Shown here one piece after another: positions 23,164-32,248 of a stretch of DNA of 64,000 bases. How positions within the stretch are numbered: position 1 is the first letter of the stretch; each line of letters starts with the position of its first letter. The DNA is from Prochlorococcus sp. AG-388-A01 (GTDB lineage Bacteria > Cyanobacteriota > Cyanobacteriia > PCC-6307 > Cyanobiaceae): the NCBI GenBank assembly GCA_003279945.1, contig QCGK01000001.1, forward strand, positions 50,211-114,210, in the 5' to 3' direction. The notes beneath the pieces were generated by a model that did not search any database, was not told where the DNA came from, and was given only the letters and a program-made list of their open reading frames with translations. A program made the translations under genes and the position numbers.

Positions 23164-23689
23164 TCAATTCATTAATAAAAGTATAGGAGAGTGGAAATCT
23201 ATTAGAAGTACTCACACTTTAGCTTTTCAGGAATTTGAAAACTCAACTAGTAAAATATATATAAAACATATCGATTCAAAAAATAAAAAAATCGTTGAAA
23301 TTTTTAAAAATTATAAATTAAGTTCAAACCTTGAGAGCATAGCCATTTCTATAAAATGGCAAGCTATTAGTGATTGGGAAGATGATGATATAAATGAGAG
23401 AGATGAAAATATTTTGATTTTTTTACCCAAAGATGAAAATTCAGGAATTGTCTTACAAAATAAAGGTTATACTGAATCCTTTATTTCATCTTCAAATTAT
23501 TTTGTTGATAAACAAAATAATCTACACATTAAAACTATTTACAAATCAACAGTATCCGAAGAAAGAATTTCCTTTTTATCCACTCATATAAGATCCAGAT
23601 TTTCTACTATCAGAAATCAGGGGGACAAATCAGTAATACAGACCTCCCATACTTCAGAGATAAGGAATTTAGCTAGTTTAAAAGATTAA
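23138..23689 (+). CDS. cpeS: CpeS/CpcS-type phycobiliprotein lyase
   Basis: The 183-residue protein matches the S-type bilin lyases, ten-stranded lipocalin-like proteins that attach phycoerythrobilin to the Cys82-type site of phycobiliprotein beta subunits. Signatures are [16 protein letters not shown] (about 17-32), a WQAISDWED segment (about 71-79) and the C-terminal [20 protein letters not shown] (about 140-159). The start is TTG at 23138, inside the preceding small gene. It converges with cpeB, and the two 3' ends overlap by 17 bp. In a cell with one remaining phycoerythrin subunit this lyase most likely serves it. Confidence 0.85.
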   Translation: MTKNLTTINQFINKSIGEWKSIRSTHTLAFQEFENSTSKIYIKHIDSKNKKIVEIFKNYKLSSNLESIAISIKWQAISDWEDDDINERDENILIFLPKDENSGIVLQNKGYTESFISSSNYFVDKQNNLHIKTIYKSTVSEERISFLSTHIRSRFSTIRNQGDKSVIQTSHTSEIRNLASLKD

Positions 23690-24185
23690 TTATCCTTTCA
23701 AATTGAAACTCTGTTTCAGAAATTAAATTAGGAAGAAAGCCTTTGTTTCCTTGCATATTATTCACAGTTGATCTTAAATCAGAGATAGTTGCATCTCGCA
23801 TTAATTTAATAACCCTTCTTGCATTTCTTAAAGGTACCCCAAGGGCAAGATAAGTATTTTTAAGATCCTTCAAACAACTTTTTCCTAAAACTGATTCGTC
23901 ATTAGTAATTAAAAGATAAGCAACAATCCTTAGGATGATTTCTCCATCTCTTAAACAAACGGACATCTTGTTAGTAGTATTTAAAGATATTTCTGAATTA
24001 ACTGAATCTTGATTTTCGCAAATCATTGCTGTTACAGCATCTGCAGCAATTGCATGTGAATTTTTGGTTATTGAGGTTATGGCATCTAATCTCGAGTTTG
24101 CACTATTAATAAATTCTTTTATATTGCTTAAATGATTTAATTTTTTATCAGCGGACAATAGTTGGTTATTCTTTAAAACTGACAT
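23673..24185 (-). CDS. cpeB: Degenerate phycoerythrin beta subunit
   Basis: The 170-residue protein follows CpeB along its length. The bilin site Cys77 in [11 protein letters not shown] is kept (the Cys82 site of normal PE), and ICEN (Cys56) also survives. The other Cys of the doubly linked bilin (in NASC of normal PE) is replaced in [10 protein letters not shown], and the C-terminal bilin Cys is absent. The [18 protein letters not shown] region (about 101-118) is well kept. High-light Prochlorococcus are known to keep such a beta subunit without phycobilisomes or an alpha partner; its role, perhaps photoreception, is unsettled. Confidence 0.92.
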   Translation of the reverse strand: MSVLKNNQLLSADKKLNHLSNIKEFINSANSRLDAITSITKNSHAIAADAVTAMICENQDSVNSEISLNTTNKMSVCLRDGEIILRIVAYLLITNDESVLGKSCLKDLKNTYLALGVPLRNARRVIKLMRDATISDLRSTVNNMQGNKGFLPNLISETEFQFERIINLLN

Positions 24186-24364
24186 TCTTAAATTAAAAAT
24201 AATTAAACTTAGAATCTAAGAATAGTACAGAGCTAGTAAAAACAATACAATTTAAAAATTAACGCAACGCTTCTTAATTAATAACTTCATTCCAAAGTTA
24301 TAGTTGAAATAATTCAAATAAAAAAATTTTTTTTCGCTAATATAAAATAACTTTCAATAAAGTT

Positions 24365-24571
24365 TTGGATAAGCAAGATTTAAAATTATCAAAGGAACTT
24401 ATTTCATCTTATAAAAAGAGATTGGAAAAAGAAATTCTTGACAGAAGTATTAAATTAAGAATGCCTCAAAATAAATTTGAAGAAATAATACATAATAATA
24501 ATGAACTTATTAATTTAAAAAAAGCGTTAGAACAACTAGAAAAGGAATATGAACCTCATAGTAAAGTCTGA
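24365..24571 (+). CDS. Small coiled-coil hypothetical protein (68 aa)
   Basis: The frame runs from TTG at 24365 and encodes 68 residues rich in Lys, Glu, Asn and Leu, almost entirely helical, with heptad-like leucines at the N terminus (SKELISSYKKRLEKEI) and C terminus (ELINLKKALEQLEKEYE). It ends 22 bp before the helicase gene on the same strand. No family is recognised. The non-ATG start and low complexity lower confidence, but the position suggests a first cistron before uvrD. Confidence 0.55.
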   Translation: MDKQDLKLSKELISSYKKRLEKEILDRSIKLRMPQNKFEEIIHNNNELINLKKALEQLEKEYEPHSKV

Positions 24572-24593
24572 TTTTTGAAAAACCCTTCCAAAA

Positions 24594-27002
24594 GTGCCTC
24601 AAACTAACAATTTCCTTTTTAAGTCTTTAAACAATGAGCAACTTCAAGCAGTAAAACATGTTTATGGACCACTATTAGTTGTAGCAGGAGCAGGCAGCGG
24701 AAAGACAAAAGCTCTTACCCATAGAATTGCAAATCTTATTGAAAACAACTCTATAGATCCCTATAACATTCTTGCCGTTACTTTTACTAACAAAGCTGCT
24801 AAAGAAATGAAAGCAAGGTTAGAAGTTCTTCTCGCACAAGAATTAGCTTTTAATCAATTTGGTCAGCCTTGGTCAAGTCTTAAAGAATTTGACCAAAATC
24901 AATTAAGAACAAACATTCATCAAGAGAGGCTTCAAAACCTTTGGATAGGTACCTTTCACTCTTTATTTTCAAGACTTCTAAGATACGATATTGAAAAATA
25001 TAATGATCCAGAAGGATTAAAATGGACAAGGCAATTTTCAATTTACGATGAAACAGATTCTCAAACATTAGTAAAAGAAATTATTAGTCAAGATATGAAT
25101 CTTGATCCCAAAAGATATGATCCTAAAAAGATTAAAAGATTAATAAGTAATGCTAAAAATCAATGCCTAACTTCGAATGATCTATTAGAAAAAGCAGATA
25201 ATAATTTTGATAAAACAGTTGCAGAAGCCTATAAGAGATATAGGATTTCGCTTTCAAAAAATAATTCTTTAGATTTTGATGATCTTCTACTTTTGCCTGT
25301 TTTCTTATTGAGGCAAAATGATTTAGTTAGAAATTACTGGCACAAAAGATTTCAACATATTCTAGTTGACGAATATCAAGATACAAATAGAACACAATAT
25401 GAACTTATAAAATTAATTACTGCTGGGAATACTGAACCAAAAAAATTCTTTAATTGGGAAGACCGGTCAATTTTTGTAGTAGGAGATGCTGATCAAAGTA
25501 TTTATAGTTTCAGAGCAGCTGACTTCAGGATTCTAATTGGTTTTCAAGAAGATTTTAAAACTTCATTTAATGACGATACAAAATCATCTTTAATTAAATT
25601 AGAAGAAAATTATAGGTCAACTTCTAATATCCTTGATGCAGCAAACTCACTAATTGAAAACAACTCCGAAAGAATTGAAAAAGTTTTAAGGGCTACTAAA
25701 GAAAAAGGGGAGCTTTTAAAGTTACTCAGCTGTGATGATGAAATTTCTGAGGCAGAAGCAATTACCAATAAAATAAAATCACTCAATAATTATAATCAAA
25801 ACCCAATTTGGAAAAATTTTGCAATTTTATATCGAACAAGAGCTCAGTCAAGAGTATTAGAGGAATCTCTTGTAAGGTGGCGCATTCCTTATACAATTTT
25901 CGGAGGATTGCGTTTTTATGATAGAAGGGAAATTAAAGATGCAATAGCATATTTGAAAGTTCTGGTTAATTCTTCAGATAACGTTAGTCTTTTACGTATC
26001 ATAAATGTTCCTAGAAGAGGGATTGGTAAGACTACTATTCAAAAACTTAATGAAATATCTAACAGGTTAAATATTCCATTATGGGAGGTTCTTAATGATA
26101 AGCAAAGCCTTGAAGAAACAATAGGCCGATCATCCAAAGGAATTAATAAATTTACCGAAATTATGAATGATCTACTTTGTTATCTTGAAAATACAGGTCC
26201 TGCTAAACTACTACAACTAATATTAGAAAAAAGTGGTTATTTAAGTGACTTGCTAGCTAGTGGGACTGAAGAATCTGAAGACAGAAGAAATAACTTACAA
26301 GAACTGATTAATGCAGCTACTCAATATGAAGAAGAAACAGAAAGTGGAGATGTAGAGGGATTTCTTTCTACAGCAGCCTTAACAACTGATAATGATATGA
26401 AGAAAAATAATCCTAACTCCGTAACTCTTATGACTTTACACAATAGTAAGGGTTTAGAATTTCAAAATGTTTTTATCACTGGACTAGAACAAGGTCTCTT
26501 CCCGAGCCATAGATCAATAGATACTCCCTCACTTCTGGAAGAGGAAAGAAGATTATGCTACGTAGGTATTACTAGAGCTAAAGAAAGAGTTTTCTTGAGT
26601 CATGCCAGAGAAAGAAGATTATGGGGTGGAATGCGTGAAGCAACAATTCCTTCAATATTTCTTTCGGAAATACCTGAAGATTTATTGGATGGTGAATTAC
26701 CCCAAACTGGTGGTGCTTCAATTAGAAGAGATTGGCATCATGATCGTTTAACTAGAGTTGATCGAAATAATCCAAATGAATTTGTTAACAAACCAATAAA
26801 TGCAGTAAGAAAATTATATTCAGGACCCAGTAAAGGGAAAAGCTGGATAGTTGGAGATAAGCTAATTCACTCAAAATTTGGGAAAGGTGAAATCATACAT
26901 ATTTTTGGGAGCGGTGAAAAAATATCCTTAGCAGTAAAGTTTGGTAATAAAGGAAGTAAAATTCTAGATCCTAGATTAGCGCCAATTCGTTATGTAAGTT
27001 AA
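24594..27002 (+). CDS. uvrD: UvrD/PcrA-type DNA helicase
   Basis: The 802-residue superfamily 1A helicase has the Q-motif start LNNEQLQAV, Walker A GAGSGKT (about 32-38), FTNKAAKEMKARL (motif Ia), DEYQDTNRTQ (motif II, about 260), GDADQSIYSFRAAD (motif III), LEENYRST (motif IV), TLMTLHNSKGLEF (motif V) and ITRAKERVFLSHA (motif VI). It unwinds DNA 3' to 5' in repair and replication restart. The C-terminal domain ends with GDKLIHSKFGKGEI, the PcrA/UvrD RNA-polymerase-binding Tudor-like fold. The start is GTG at 24594. The next gene follows after 5 bp. Confidence 0.95.
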   Translation: MPQTNNFLFKSLNNEQLQAVKHVYGPLLVVAGAGSGKTKALTHRIANLIENNSIDPYNILAVTFTNKAAKEMKARLEVLLAQELAFNQFGQPWSSLKEFDQNQLRTNIHQERLQNLWIGTFHSLFSRLLRYDIEKYNDPEGLKWTRQFSIYDETDSQTLVKEIISQDMNLDPKRYDPKKIKRLISNAKNQCLTSNDLLEKADNNFDKTVAEAYKRYRISLSKNNSLDFDDLLLLPVFLLRQNDLVRNYWHKRFQHILVDEYQDTNRTQYELIKLITAGNTEPKKFFNWEDRSIFVVGDADQSIYSFRAADFRILIGFQEDFKTSFNDDTKSSLIKLEENYRSTSNILDAANSLIENNSERIEKVLRATKEKGELLKLLSCDDEISEAEAITNKIKSLNNYNQNPIWKNFAILYRTRAQSRVLEESLVRWRIPYTIFGGLRFYDRREIKDAIAYLKVLVNSSDNVSLLRIINVPRRGIGKTTIQKLNEISNRLNIPLWEVLNDKQSLEETIGRSSKGINKFTEIMNDLLCYLENTGPAKLLQLILEKSGYLSDLLASGTEESEDRRNNLQELINAATQYEEETESGDVEGFLSTAALTTDNDMKKNNPNSVTLMTLHNSKGLEFQNVFITGLEQGLFPSHRSIDTPSLLEEERRLCYVGITRAKERVFLSHARERRLWGGMREATIPSIFLSEIPEDLLDGELPQTGGASIRRDWHHDRLTRVDRNNPNEFVNKPINAVRKLYSGPSKGKSWIVGDKLIHSKFGKGEIIHIFGSGEKISLAVKFGNKGSKILDPRLAPIRYVS

Positions 27003-27007
27003 AGGCC

Positions 27008-28255
27008 ATGAATGATATCGCTGATTATATCCAAGAGGAATTAATTAAAATTCCATTTAATCTATATAACCTAATAACTAAATACATAGAATCTAATAAT
27101 AATACTAAGGTAGCTTTTGTTGGCGGTTATATAAGGGATTTATTAATTAGAAGATTCCACAAAAAATCTTTTTCTGAACCTGTAGATATTGATCTTGTTA
27201 TTGAAGGTTCCTCAATTTCTCTGGCAAAATTTATAAAAAAAAATATTGTAAATGTAGATTTATGTCTAATAAAGGAATTTAATTTATACAACACTGTAGA
27301 AATAAATATTAATGACTATAAAATTGATATTGCTTCTGCAAGAAAAGAAATTTACCCTGCTCCAGGGTTAAATCCCACAGTAACTAAAAGTACTATTGAG
27401 GAGGATCTTAAGAGGAGAGATTTCACTATAAATTCAATAGCCTTCGAGGTCTCGACAAGGAAAATCTATGATCTTTATGGAGGAATTTCGGATATAAAAA
27501 GTAAAGAATTAAACTTACTTCACAGTAATAGTATTTCAGATGATCCAAGTAGATTAATTAGATGTGCAAAATATGCTTCAAGATTAGATTTCAATATTTC
27601 AAATAATTCCCTTAAACAATCTCAAGAAACAGTTAGACAATGGCCATGGGAAAGTTCAGAAACTCGTCAGAAAATGATTTCCCCTCCTGCACTCGGCATA
27701 CGAATAAGGATGGAACTAGCTGAAATATACAAACACGATAATTTGAATAATGTAATTTCGATAATTAATAAATGGGAAATTATCTCAATCTTAAATGAAA
27801 ATATTAAAGTCGATCAAAGGTTTTTAAGAGGACTAAATTGGATTAAAAAGTTGAATGGAAATCATATACTTTATTTGTTAAAAGATGCAGAAGATTTAGA
27901 AAAAGCATGTCAAAGATTTTTGGTAAATAATAGTGAGATAAAAATATTAGAAGATTATCTAAATATAAAAAAGATATTAAAAACCAACCGAAAAAAATTC
28001 ATGCATTTTTCTCCATCAAGTTGGACAGAATTTATTGAGGACAGAAATCTTAATGAAGAGACAGTCAAATTATTAATTTGTGATGGAGGTCCATACTGGC
28101 GTAACTTGTTTAAGTGGTTATTTATTTACAAATCCATAAAATCTAAAAAAGATGGAGAAACATTAAAAAAAGAAGGATGGGATCCAGGGAAGGAAATGGG
28201 TAAGGAAATCAAAAGATTGAGATATTTGGAAATTGACAAACTGAATAGAAATTGA
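27008..28255 (+). CDS. tRNA nucleotidyltransferase / poly(A) polymerase family
   Basis: The 415-residue class II nucleotidyltransferase has the head-domain motifs FVGGYIRDLLI (about 37-47), VDIDLVIEG (about 58-66, with the DxD metal pair) and RRDFTINSIAF (about 137-147), then DDPSRLIRCAKYASRL. It adds CCA or part of it to tRNA 3' ends, which fits tRNA genes here that lack an encoded CCA. Whether it is a full CCA- or a CC-adding enzyme cannot be told by eye. It ends one base before the convergent selD stop. Confidence 0.9.
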   Translation: MNDIADYIQEELIKIPFNLYNLITKYIESNNNTKVAFVGGYIRDLLIRRFHKKSFSEPVDIDLVIEGSSISLAKFIKKNIVNVDLCLIKEFNLYNTVEININDYKIDIASARKEIYPAPGLNPTVTKSTIEEDLKRRDFTINSIAFEVSTRKIYDLYGGISDIKSKELNLLHSNSISDDPSRLIRCAKYASRLDFNISNNSLKQSQETVRQWPWESSETRQKMISPPALGIRIRMELAEIYKHDNLNNVISIINKWEIISILNENIKVDQRFLRGLNWIKKLNGNHILYLLKDAEDLEKACQRFLVNNSEIKILEDYLNIKKILKTNRKKFMHFSPSSWTEFIEDRNLNEETVKLLICDGGPYWRNLFKWLFIYKSIKSKKDGETLKKEGWDPGKEMGKEIKRLRYLEIDKLNRN

Positions 28256-30427
28256 TTACATTTTTACAACTTCTCCAACCTTATACCATTTATCTTTAAG
28301 AGTATTTTCATATTTACGATTGCAACTAATCAATAAGGGTCCACATGTTTGAGGATCTAATAGTAATGATATTCTCTCGTTAAAAGTCTCTTTATCTAAT
28401 GAATTTTCGTTTAAAAAATTAATTATTCTTTTTTGCTGATTTCCTTTATAAATTTTGTCGAAAATTTCTTTATTAGATTCAAAGAAAGTACTTTTAACAT
28501 CTTTTCTTATTAAATCAAATACTCCAGGATAAGCTTTAAATGCAAATAAATCTAATAAAACTTTTACAGGATCTAAATTATTTCTTTCCCTATATAAATT
28601 AGATGATTCAACCATCTCTTTAACATGTCCAATAAATCCATATCCAGTAATGTCAGTAGCAGCATTGACTAATGATTCTTTAACTTGATCTTGAAAAAGA
28701 TAAATTTCATCAATTAAATATTGTTGACTCTTTACTAAATTATTAATTATTTCAGAAGAACTACCTAGCATATTAATATTTTGCATTTGACCGGCAAAGT
28801 AAATCCCAATACCGAGAGGTCTAGACATCATAAGAATATCTCCATCATTCATTCCAGATTTAAGCCATGGTTTTGCACCATTTTTTAAAATGCCTTGAAC
28901 AGTTAAAGAAATATCTATTCCTAATGAATAAGGTTTATTTACTAAACTTCTTGCCTCGAAAGTATGGCCTCCAAGTAATTCACCCCCATGATCCTCAACT
29001 GTTGATTTAATACCTTGAAGGGATTGAGAAAAGAGGTAACTCTGAAATTCCCTTTCAACTTTTGGTAATGAAATTAAAGCCTGCGCGGATGAAAGTTTTG
29101 CTCCGCATGCCCACAAATCTGAGCAAGCATGCAAAGTAGTAATTTTTGCATTAAGCCAAGGATCACTTACCAAAGCAGGAAATCCATCTACACTTTGCAA
29201 GATAGTATCTTGACCATTTTGATATATATCAACTGAATCTTCAGGTGATAAGGCAAAAGAATCTAAATTAGATTTTATTAATGATTTATTCAAAACAAAC
29301 TGAGGAATTTTAGCTGCACATCCCCTGCAATCATTCAATGAAATATTTTTTTCACTACTTTTCATAATTAGCCTTTTTGATCTAAATTTGTTTATAAATT
29401 TCAGATCAATTTTATGCTTTAAAATCCAAAAAAGAAAAGAAGGGCCAAAAACAAAATTGCGATAAATAGCAAAAGCCTTTGAAGGATGGCTTGGAAATGT
29501 ATTAACTATTTGTAATCCGATCTTTTGAGGAAACCACTTTTTTAATGATCCCCCTTCTATATCCTTTTTTAGATTTTGGACTAATGTATTTACAACTTTT
29601 ACTGCAAAAACTCCCGATGCTGGTCTTTTTGCTGAATCTACAACTGCGCAATCACCCGCAGCATAAATTCCGGGAAAACTTTTCAACTGCAAATTCCGAT
29701 TTGTGAGTATTCTGCCATGAGAATCCGAATCTAATAATTTTTTTTGTGCCCATAAAGGAGATGTATTCCCAGTACATAAAAGAATCTTTCCATAATCGAA
29801 ATTAAGGTTTTCAACTAAATCAATATTAGAATTCCGTAAACTTTTTATAATTGTATTATTAATTTTTCTTGAATCACATAATAGTTTTAAAGGTCTATAT
29901 CTCCATCTTTTTCTCAAAGCATATGATACTTCAATCGCAGCAAGGCCACTACCAACAACTACAAATGGAAGTTCATTAACTGAATCAAAAATATCCTCTT
30001 TTTGTATTAAGTCATAAGCCCTTAAAAAAGGTTTAATTGAAAAAGCATTTCGATTTTTAACTAGTGAATCAAATTGTTTTGGAATTATTGTTTGACTTCC
30101 ATAATTAAGCACCAACTTCGAATAATTAATTGAAGGTCTATTACTTAAAACAATTTTCTTTAAATTTAAATCAATATCCTTTACTTCTTCTTCTATAAAA
30201 GATACTTTTGCATTTTTAGCTAAAGATTTTATATCAATTAAACTCTCTTCTAAAGTGATTGATTTTGAAATCACCGATGGGAATATCGCCGAATAAACCA
30301 AATGAGAATCTCTAGATATAATTGAAACAGGAATTTCTGGCATTAATTTCGGACGCATTAACCATTTCTTCAATAAAAGAACATTTGTGTGTCCTCCTCC
30401 AATTAGTACTAGATGATTAAAAGTCAT
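28256..30427 (-). CDS. selD: NAD(P)H dehydrogenase-like / selenide,water dikinase fusion (SelD)
   Basis: The 723-residue protein is a fusion. Residues 1-360 form a pyridine-nucleotide-disulfide oxidoreductase domain of the NDH-2 type, with IGGGHTNVLLL at the start, a second dinucleotide site PFVVVGSGLAAIEV and GIYAAGDCAVVD. Residues about 365-723 form SelD: DCRGCAAKIPQFVL with the active-site Cys/Lys region, SPEDSVDIYQ, DGFPALVSDP, GGHTFEARSL and LLDPQTCGPLL. SelD makes selenophosphate from selenide and ATP; the oxidoreductase half may supply reduced selenide. Here the product probably serves 2-selenouridine in tRNA, an inference. Confidence 0.9.
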   Translation of the reverse strand: MTFNHLVLIGGGHTNVLLLKKWLMRPKLMPEIPVSIISRDSHLVYSAIFPSVISKSITLEESLIDIKSLAKNAKVSFIEEEVKDIDLNLKKIVLSNRPSINYSKLVLNYGSQTIIPKQFDSLVKNRNAFSIKPFLRAYDLIQKEDIFDSVNELPFVVVGSGLAAIEVSYALRKRWRYRPLKLLCDSRKINNTIIKSLRNSNIDLVENLNFDYGKILLCTGNTSPLWAQKKLLDSDSHGRILTNRNLQLKSFPGIYAAGDCAVVDSAKRPASGVFAVKVVNTLVQNLKKDIEGGSLKKWFPQKIGLQIVNTFPSHPSKAFAIYRNFVFGPSFLFWILKHKIDLKFINKFRSKRLIMKSSEKNISLNDCRGCAAKIPQFVLNKSLIKSNLDSFALSPEDSVDIYQNGQDTILQSVDGFPALVSDPWLNAKITTLHACSDLWACGAKLSSAQALISLPKVEREFQSYLFSQSLQGIKSTVEDHGGELLGGHTFEARSLVNKPYSLGIDISLTVQGILKNGAKPWLKSGMNDGDILMMSRPLGIGIYFAGQMQNINMLGSSSEIINNLVKSQQYLIDEIYLFQDQVKESLVNAATDITGYGFIGHVKEMVESSNLYRERNNLDPVKVLLDLFAFKAYPGVFDLIRKDVKSTFFESNKEIFDKIYKGNQQKRIINFLNENSLDKETFNERISLLLDPQTCGPLLISCNRKYENTLKDKWYKVGEVVKM

Positions 30428-30437
30428 TTACATCACT

Positions 30438-31331
30438 ATGAATAAAGAACATTTATTACCAATTGAAAAATCAAGATTAGGAGTGATTGGTGGGAGTGGA
30501 TTTTATTCAATGGATCAAATAGAGTACTTAAGAGAACTAGAAATCAATACTCCCTATGGTAAACCTTCTGATTCAATAAAAGTATATAATCTTGGAAATC
30601 TAGAGATAGCATTCATTCCTAGACATGGCAGGACACATAGATTAAATCCTTCCGAAATCCCTTACAAAGCTAATATTTGGGCTTTAAGATCAATAGGAGT
30701 AAGATGGATTATTGCTCCATCAGCAGTTGGTTCATTACAAGAACAGATAAGGCCACTTGATATAGTGGTCCCAGATCAATTTATAGACCGGACAAAAAAT
30801 AGGCCTGCAACCTTCTTCAACGAGGGAGCTGTGGCACACGTAACTATGGGAGATCCCTTCTGCACAAATTTATCGCGTATATTAAGTGAAATCGGAGAAA
30901 AAAATATTCCTGGCGGTAGACAATTGCATAGAGGGGGTACCTATCTAGCAATGGAAGGTCCCGCTTTCTCAACTAGAGCTGAATCTAATTTATATAGAAG
31001 TTGGGGATGTTCAATAATTGGAATGACAAACCACACAGAAGCAAGATTAGCTAAAGAAGCTGAAATAGCTTACTCCTCATTATCTATGGTTACTGATTAT
31101 GATTGCTGGCATCAAACTCATCAAGAAGTTTCTGTAGAGATGGTTTTGGATAATCTTAGATCAAATACTGAAGTGGCTAATAAAATAATATTTGAAGTAG
31201 CTAAATTAATTGAAAAAGAAAGACCAAAAAGTAAGTCTCATTTTTCATTAAAAGATGGATTGATAACCCAAAAAGAAAATATACCAAGCTCCACAAAAGA
31301 GAAACTTAGGATATTTACTGATTGTTATTAG
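30438..31331 (+). CDS. mtnP: S-methyl-5'-thioadenosine phosphorylase
   Basis: The 297-residue purine phosphorylase starts with GVIGGSGFYSMD (about 15-26), has PRHGRTHRLNPSEIPYKANI (about 62-81) and ends the core with MTNHTEARLAKEAEIAYSSL and DYDCWH, the human-MTAP-like pattern. It splits methylthioadenosine, a by-product of polyamine synthesis, into adenine and methylthioribose-1-phosphate. It is divergent from selD with 10 bp between start codons. It converges with psbJ, leaving a 45-bp gap. Confidence 0.93.
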   Translation: MNKEHLLPIEKSRLGVIGGSGFYSMDQIEYLRELEINTPYGKPSDSIKVYNLGNLEIAFIPRHGRTHRLNPSEIPYKANIWALRSIGVRWIIAPSAVGSLQEQIRPLDIVVPDQFIDRTKNRPATFFNEGAVAHVTMGDPFCTNLSRILSEIGEKNIPGGRQLHRGGTYLAMEGPAFSTRAESNLYRSWGCSIIGMTNHTEARLAKEAEIAYSSLSMVTDYDCWHQTHQEVSVEMVLDNLRSNTEVANKIIFEVAKLIEKERPKSKSHFSLKDGLITQKENIPSSTKEKLRIFTDCY

Positions 31332-31376
31332 ACTTGTTGAATATATAAGTGATTATCAGGTAAAGGTGAGGATTTG

Positions 31377-31574
31377 TTAGCCTCCAGCTCCAACGCCTTG
31401 GTATGAGCCATAGAAGAATATTCCTAAAACGAAGATAACAGCTATTCCACCTGCTGTAGCAACAAGCCATAGAGGAAGAGTTCCTTCCGTCCATCTTCTT
31501 TCCCATGCAACTGCTGGTCTGCCGTCTGGAAGTCTATCTGGAATTCTTCCATCAGGTCCTTTTAATTTACTCAT
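31377..31574 (-). CDS. psbJ: Photosystem II reaction centre protein J (N-terminally extended)
   Basis: The 65-residue protein ends with the PsbJ core: [20 protein letters not shown] then [15 protein letters not shown], one membrane helix near cytochrome b559. Normal PsbJ has about 40 residues; here a polar N-terminal extension of about 25 residues precedes it ([20 protein letters not shown]). It is the last gene of psbEFLJ, 9 bp after psbL. Confidence 0.94.
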   Translation of the reverse strand: MSKLKGPDGRIPDRLPDGRPAVAWERRWTEGTLPLWLVATAGGIAVIFVLGIFFYGSYQGVGAGG

Positions 31575-31583
31575 AATTTTAAT

Positions 31584-31703
31584 TTAATTGAAAAAGTAAC
31601 TGGAAAATAAAATTCCCAATACAAATACTGATAATAAGCCTAAATATAGGCTTGTACGATTAAGTTCAACTGGAACTTTGTTAGGATTTTCGTTTACTTG
31701 CAT
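31584..31703 (-). CDS. psbL: Photosystem II reaction centre protein L
   Basis: A 39-residue frame from ATG at 31703 encodes [20 protein letters not shown] followed by one hydrophobic helix ending SSYFFN, the invariant PsbL pattern. The open frame continues upstream to 31796, but that part overlaps psbF and is not coding. It lies 11 bp downstream of psbF. Confidence 0.96.
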
Positions 31704-31714
31704 GATAGTTAAAT

Positions 31715-31861
31715 TTATCGGGCTACGAATTGCATAGCAGCAATAGAACCTAAAAAGAATACTGATGGAATAGCTAGAGCATGTACTGCTAGCCAACGAA
31801 CAGTAAATATAGGATAAACGCGGACTTCCGCAGCCTGCATTGGAGCTTGAGAATTAGTCAT
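31715..31861 (-). CDS. psbF: Cytochrome b559 beta subunit
   Basis: A 48-residue frame from ATG at 31861 to TAA at 31715 contains [20 protein letters not shown], in which the His is the axial haem ligand shared with PsbE, then one membrane helix ending MQFVAR. Length and sequence are standard for PsbF. The start follows the psbE stop by 2 bp. Confidence 0.97.
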
Positions 31862-31863
31862 TG

Positions 31864-32112
31864 TTATTTTGTTCTTAAATCTAGTTGAGATTTAGCTTCA
31901 TATCTTTGTGTTACGACAGGCGCTTTAGATTCAGATGATTGGAAATAACTATCCGGACGAGGAGTTCCGAAAGCATCGTAGGCTAAGCCTGTATATACGA
32001 ATAAGAAGCCTGCTATAAAAATAGCTGGTAGTGTTACTGCATGAATAATCCAGTACCTAATACTGGTGATTATTTCAAAAAATGGGCGTTCACCCGTGGA
32101 ACCTGCGGCCAT
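31864..32112 (-). CDS. psbE: Cytochrome b559 alpha subunit
   Basis: The 82-residue protein starts [14 protein letters not shown] and carries [12 protein letters not shown] with the haem-ligand His (about residue 22), one membrane helix, and the lumenal [14 protein letters not shown] motif. I chose ATG at 32112; an in-frame ATG two codons upstream (32118) is possible but less like the family. First gene of psbEFLJ. A near-perfect inverted repeat lies 19 bp upstream of the start. Confidence 0.97.
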
Positions 32113-32130
32113 AATCACAAATGTTTACCC

Positions 32131-32155
32131 TATGATCTTACAGTGTAAAATCATA
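32131..32155. promoter_or_regulatory. Inverted repeat in the psbE 5' region
   Basis: TATGATCTTACA and TGTAAAATCATA are 12-base arms separated by one base, with a single mismatch. The repeat lies 19-43 bp upstream of the psbE ATG. On the minus strand it could be an RNA hairpin in the leader or, as DNA, an operator overlapping a TAAGAT -10-like element. I cannot choose between these from sequence. Confidence 0.5.
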
Positions 32156-32248
32156 AGTTCGCGAAGAAATTAACAGGTTGGTTACAGACAGTTGCTAAAT
32201 CTATCAAAAATTAATTTTTTTTTTACTATTAACTAAAGTTATTTAAAG

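Noticed and set aside
31315..31506. 63-codon minus-strand frame overlapping psbJ
   Set aside because: It is a frame-shifted reading of psbJ and its flank; the PsbJ frame explains the DNA.
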